Source: Anaerolineae bacterium
Lineage (GTDB): Bacteria > Chloroflexota > Anaerolineae > Promineifilales > Promineifilaceae
Direction: 5' to 3'
Length of the DNA: 60,366 bases
NCBI GenBank assembly: GCA_019637635.1
Contig: JAHBVI010000031.1
Location: forward strand, 1-60,366
Positions 57,229 to 60,366 of the stretch are shown piece after piece (within the stretch, counting starts at the first letter, position 1; each line of letters starts with the position of its first letter). Position numbers and translations under genes: made by a program. The notes beneath the pieces were generated by a model. That model was not told the DNA's origin. It did no database searches and saw nothing but the letters and a program-made list of their open reading frames with translations.

Positions 57229-58470
57229 CTACTGCTCACTTCCCCCTTCTCCCACCCCTGTATCTTCCGGGGGAATGCTGATGATCGTTTGGCCGGTAAG
57301 GAAGTCAATGGCGGCCTGCAACTGGGTGTCACCCTCATCGGCAATGATGGCGTCTTCCGACAGCGGAATAAAGTAGTCGGGGGTTAAACCCAGTTTGTCA
57401 ATGGAGGTTTCGCCGGGGGTCAGCCATTGGGCAATGGTAATGCGAACGCCGCCACTGTTGGAGAGGGTGTGCCAGGTTTGCACCGTACCTTTGCCAAAGG
57501 AGGTCTGGCCGATGAGGATGCCGCGCCCGGTATCCTGAATGGCCCCGGCCAATACTTCTGAGGCGCTGGCGCTGCCTTCGTCAATCAGCACCACCAGGGG
57601 AATTGTTTCTGCCAGGTTGCCATCTTTTGAGGAAAAGACGCGCTCACGGCCGTCGCCAAACCGTTCCACCAACACCGTACCCTCAGCCAGGAATTCGTCG
57701 GCAATTTTAACGGTGGTATCCAGCGCCCCACCCGGATTGCGCCGCAAATCCAGAATGAGGCCAACGGGATTTTGGGTCATCAGACCAGGTAAAAGTGCGT
57801 TTAATTCGTCGCCGGTCATATCACCAAACCGGCTCAGGCGTAAATAAGCGATATTTTCCGGCAGCATCCGCCCGGTGGCGCTGACCAGCTTGACCGTATC
57901 ACGGATGATTTCGACGTCAAACGTTTCGCCATCACGCTCAATTTGCAGCCGCACGGCCGTGCCCGCCGGCCCCCGCACCAACGCCGCAGCCTCGCTTACA
58001 TCCATCCCATCTAAAATAACGCCATCAGCAGCCACGATAATGTCACCCGGCCGCAGACCGGCCACCTGTGCCGGGGAACCATCAAAGGGCGAAACAATGG
58101 TAATACGGCCGTCACGCGCCTCCACCTCGGCCCCAATGCCCTGATACTCGCCGGAAAAACTACGTTCCGCCGCCTCCTGGTCGGCCGGCGACAAATAACG
58201 GGTGTGGTCATCGTCCAGAGCCGCCAGCATACCCACAATGGCTCCTTCCACCAATGCCTGGTTGTCCACCGGCTGTTCATAATAGCGGGTTTGCACCAGC
58301 TCCCACACTTCCCAGAACGGCTCAAAAACAACCTGCGCTTCACCCGAAAGCGGCGGTCCGGCCACACGATATGGCGCCAGGGGCGATTGCGCCAATACAT
58401 AGCCCCCCATAAAACCCAGACAGGTAAAAATAAAAACTGTAAAAAAAATACGCCTGCGTGATTCGTTCAT
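57229..58470 (-). CDS. S41 family C-terminal processing peptidase
   Basis: 413 residues. N-terminal helix ~8-28 (FFTVFIFTCLGFMGGYVLA) as anchor or signal; PDZ domain ~95-185 (GIGAEVEARDGRITIVSPFDGSPA, GLRPGDIIVAADGVI). Catalytic part: IAYLRLSRFGD, LILDLRRNPGGALDTTV, VVLIDEGSASASEVLAGA (Ser nucleophile near 303) and LIGQTSFGKGTVQ (general-base Lys near 327). A typical tail-specific protease that trims envelope proteins outside the membrane. Ends with a real terminator and stands alone. Confidence 0.94.
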   Translation of the reverse strand: MNESRRRIFFTVFIFTCLGFMGGYVLAQSPLAPYRVAGPPLSGEAQVVFEPFWEVWELVQTRYYEQPVDNQALVEGAIVGMLAALDDDHTRYLSPADQEAAERSFSGEYQGIGAEVEARDGRITIVSPFDGSPAQVAGLRPGDIIVAADGVILDGMDVSEAAALVRGPAGTAVRLQIERDGETFDVEIIRDTVKLVSATGRMLPENIAYLRLSRFGDMTGDELNALLPGLMTQNPVGLILDLRRNPGGALDTTVKIADEFLAEGTVLVERFGDGRERVFSSKDGNLAETIPLVVLIDEGSASASEVLAGAIQDTGRGILIGQTSFGKGTVQTWHTLSNSGGVRITIAQWLTPGETSIDKLGLTPDYFIPLSEDAIIADEGDTQLQAAIDFLTGQTIISIPPEDTGVGEGGSEQ

Positions 58471-58604
58471 GTGCTGCCTTTTTTCCTTGATTTTCCTTAT
58501 GGATAGGAGGAATTCACGGGTATGATTATATGTCAGTTCATTAGTTTGCGGTTGACGTAGGGTAAGAAGAGGCTAAAAGGCGTGAAAGCGGCGAGCATCT
58601 TTTT

Positions 58605-58632
58605 TTGAACCTGATGAGGGGTTTGTTAAAAT
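58605..58632 (+). promoter_or_regulatory. Candidate sigma70-type promoter of the sugar-transferase gene
   Basis: TTGAAC (58605-58610), 16-bp spacer, TAAAAT (58627-58632), 33 bp before the ATG. Sequence match only. Confidence 0.45.
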
Positions 58633-58664
58633 CGTCAATTGATACTGGCATGTAAAAGAAGGCA

Positions 58665-60170
58665 ATGACCACACAAAAACTTAGAAACATCTACTCCATA
58701 TCGCTTTTTTTGCTGGACATATTGATGGTCACGGCCGCTTTTGTGTTAGCTTATCAACTGCGCGTTTCCTTTGCCTGGCCAGATACGTTGACGCATGTTT
58801 ATCCCCTTTCCAGTTATGCCGGGCTGCTGCTGCTGGAGGTAAGCGCCGTTGTCATCGCCCTGTTCCTATATAAGCAATACTACCTCCCCCGCGCCATTTC
58901 CAGGGTGGATCAGGTGTATTCAACGGTCACGGCCGTGACCATTGGCACCCTTATCGCCGTGGCCATCTCTACCTTCATTTTCAAAGGCAACGTAATCATC
59001 AGCGATTATCCCCGCGCCATGATCGTGTACACCTGGTTCCTGACCATCGTTCTGCTCCTGATTGGCCGCCTGGCGCACCAGATGGTGCGCAGCAAACTGC
59101 GCGAGTATGGGCTGGGGCGAGACCGGCTGCTCATTGTCGGCTCTGGCGAAATGGCTCAAATCATTATCCAGCGCATCCAATGGTCGCCGTACCTGGGTTA
59201 TGAACTGGTCGGCGTAGTAAACGGTTCCGAACCAATCACCCAAATCCAGGGCATCCCCGTGTTAGGCCGTCCCGAAGATTTACCCACACTGATTGATCAA
59301 TACGATATTGATGAGGTCATCATTGCCATGCCGGAAAAAGGGCACAGGGAAACCGTTCACGTCCTTTCTTATTGTGAACGGGGCCGTATTTCCGTCAAAA
59401 TTTTCCCCGATGTCTTCCAGTTTATGACCTCAGAGGCCAGCATTGATGCCCTGGGTGGTTTGCCACTGCTGTCTGTGCGCGACTATGCCCTGCGCGGCTA
59501 CATGCTCATTTTCAAACGTATGATGGATTTGATAGGCGCCATTGTCGGCCTTATCTTTTTCTCGCCGCTCATGCTGCTGATCGCCATCGCCATCAAATTG
59601 GAATCACCCGGCCCCGTCTTTTTCGTGCAGGAGCGCATGGGGCTGGATGGCAAACCGTTTCGTATGTTGAAGTTCCGTTCCATGCGTTCCGACGCTGAAA
59701 AACATGGGCCTGGCTGGACGCTGAACAACGATCCCCGGCAAACCCGCCTGGGCCGCTTTTTACGCCAGGTGGATGTGGATGAACTGCCGCAGTTAATCAA
59801 TGTGTTTATCGGGGAAATGAGCCTGGTGGGGCCACGCCCGGAGCAGGCGCACTATGTAGAACATTTCCGGCGTACTGTGCCCCGCTACATGGAACGCCAT
59901 CAAGAAAAAGGGGGCATGACCGGTTGGGCGCAGGTCAACGGGTTACGCGGTGACACGTCTATTGAAGAACGCACCAAGTATGACCTGTGGTATTCGGCCA
60001 ACTGGTCCATTCTGCTGGACATCAAAATTTTGCTACGCACCGTGTGGCAAATTTTGGAGCGAAAAAACACCCATCAGTATGCGACCCCGGTACGGCCGTC
60101 GGAAACCCTCCTTCCCTCTAACAGCGAGCAAGAACCGGTCACGGCCGTGCCCACACCCAAACCCAAGTAA
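58665..60170 (+). CDS. Polyprenyl-phosphate sugar-1-phosphate transferase (WcaJ/WbaP-like)
   Basis: 501 residues; AAGAAGG ends 3-4 bp before the ATG. N-terminal membrane helices (LFLLDILMVTAAFVLAY, AGLLLLEVSAVVIALFLY, TVTAVTIGTLIAVAISTF, MIVYTWFLTIVLLLIG), then a CoA-binding-like Rossmann part (RLLIVGSGEMAQII), a re-entrant helix (FKRMMDLIGAIVGLIFFSPLM), and the catalytic domain with ESPGPVFFVQERMG, FRMLKFRSMR, VDVDELPQLINV and SLVGPRPEQ. Transfers hexose-1-phosphate to undecaprenyl phosphate, the first step of a surface polysaccharide. It fits the GT, epimerase and aminotransferase genes upstream. Confidence 0.95.
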   Translation: MTTQKLRNIYSISLFLLDILMVTAAFVLAYQLRVSFAWPDTLTHVYPLSSYAGLLLLEVSAVVIALFLYKQYYLPRAISRVDQVYSTVTAVTIGTLIAVAISTFIFKGNVIISDYPRAMIVYTWFLTIVLLLIGRLAHQMVRSKLREYGLGRDRLLIVGSGEMAQIIIQRIQWSPYLGYELVGVVNGSEPITQIQGIPVLGRPEDLPTLIDQYDIDEVIIAMPEKGHRETVHVLSYCERGRISVKIFPDVFQFMTSEASIDALGGLPLLSVRDYALRGYMLIFKRMMDLIGAIVGLIFFSPLMLLIAIAIKLESPGPVFFVQERMGLDGKPFRMLKFRSMRSDAEKHGPGWTLNNDPRQTRLGRFLRQVDVDELPQLINVFIGEMSLVGPRPEQAHYVEHFRRTVPRYMERHQEKGGMTGWAQVNGLRGDTSIEERTKYDLWYSANWSILLDIKILLRTVWQILERKNTHQYATPVRPSETLLPSNSEQEPVTAVPTPKPK

Positions 60171-60171
60171 A

Positions 60172-60235
60172 CGTGAAGTGTAATACGCGATGCGTAAGGG
60201 ATTGCCGGCCACGCATCACGCTTCACGCATCATCC
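60172..60235. repeat. GTGAAGCGTGATGCG-type inverted repeat
   Basis: GTGTAATACGCGATGCGTAA faces CACGCATCACGCTTCACGCA; diverged member of the TGACGAGTGA group. It follows the sugar-transferase stop and precedes the heat-shock promoter. Confidence 0.75.
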
Positions 60236-60257
60236 TCCCATCTTACGCTGTTCTTAT

Positions 60258-60286
60258 TTGACGCTCAATTTTTGCCATGTTATGAT
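60258..60286 (+). promoter_or_regulatory. Sigma70-type promoter upstream of the CIRCE element
   Basis: TTGACG (60258-60263), exactly 17 bp, TATGAT (60281-60286). Transcription would start near 60293, just before the operator. Confidence 0.8.
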
Positions 60287-60301
60287 AACGGATAGGCTGT
60301 A

Positions 60302-60328
60302 TTAGCACTCGTATATCACGAGTGCTAA
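60302..60328. promoter_or_regulatory. CIRCE operator (HrcA binding site)
   Basis: TTAGCACTC-N9-GAGTGCTAA, a perfect match to the CIRCE consensus. In known cases it controls groES-groEL, dnaK or hrcA operons, so a heat-shock operon should begin just outside the window. An ATG at 60333 (MKEVEKKF...) is too short to judge and may be leader sequence. Confidence 0.97.
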
Positions 60329-60366
60329 TTTTATGAAAGAAGTTGAAAAGAAGTTCAACTTTTTAG

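Noticed and set aside
60333..60366. Start of a chaperone gene at ATG 60333
   Set aside because: Only eleven codons are visible and they do not match the start of GroES, HrcA or DnaK; probably leader sequence.
1..60366. tRNA, rRNA or riboswitch
   Set aside because: I looked for T-loop sequences, conserved rRNA stretches and common riboswitch cores and found none I could support.

Overview
The window looks like chromosomal DNA of a GC-rich Chloroflexota bacterium, most likely Anaerolineae-like. This is an inference. It rests on the stock of long GT-C glycosyltransferases with a shared C-terminal domain, on secreted proteins carrying a YLPxxLKP motif, on a soluble-adenylyl-cyclase-like giant protein, on a CIRCE heat-shock operator and on EAD/NTPase/FGE conflict-type genes. 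No rRNA, tRNA, CRISPR array or prophage was seen.

Layout. 1-1.4 kb: the end of a membrane glycosyltransferase. 1.4-5.8 kb: an accessory island with a decayed IS110-family transposase and a decaying EAD / P-loop NTPase / formylglycine-generating-enzyme-like pair. 5.9-8.1 kb: a DUF4926 protein, a class IV-like histone deacetylase and a membrane protein. 8.3-12 kb: a de novo NAD locus nadC-nadA-nadB with its own promoter and a candidate operator; nadA carries three lesions. 12.1-13.8 kb: a small membrane protein and a two-component pair fused by an internal deletion. 13.9-18.4 kb: a 1,475-residue protein joining two cyclase domains, an AAA/STAND ATPase, a helical repeat region and an OppA-like solute-binding domain. 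18.4-24.1 kb: a secreted beta-helix protein, a duplicated metal-dependent cyclase/hydrolase and a frameshifted hybrid kinase. 24.1-31.2 kb: DUF2892, a Crp/Fnr regulator, a repeat-built helical protein beside a 13-unit 21-bp array, a LuxR-DUF805 fusion, an S9 peptidase and MoeA. 31.3-35.7 kb: a PhnD-like lipoprotein, hybrid kinase and response-regulator kinase trio. 35.9-60.2 kb: an envelope polysaccharide / protein glycosylation region with a flippase-like protein, five GT-C or YfhO-type membrane glycosyltransferases, DegT aminotransferase, SDR epimerase, GT2, methyltransferase, S41 protease and a polyprenyl-phosphate sugar transferase. A sigma70-type promoter with a perfect CIRCE element closes the window.

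Three genome-scale signals overlay the genes. (1) The palindrome ACGGCCGT occurs about 135 times by hand tally, against one or two expected. (2) At least a dozen families of short palindromic repeats lie between genes, at stop codons and in frame inside coding sequences, especially in loops of the membrane glycosyltransferases. (3) An unusual number of genes carry frameshifts or nonsense codons, either real decay or consensus error. The best candidates for something undescribed are the cyclase-ATPase-SBP fusion, the 21-bp phased array and the in-frame palindromic elements.
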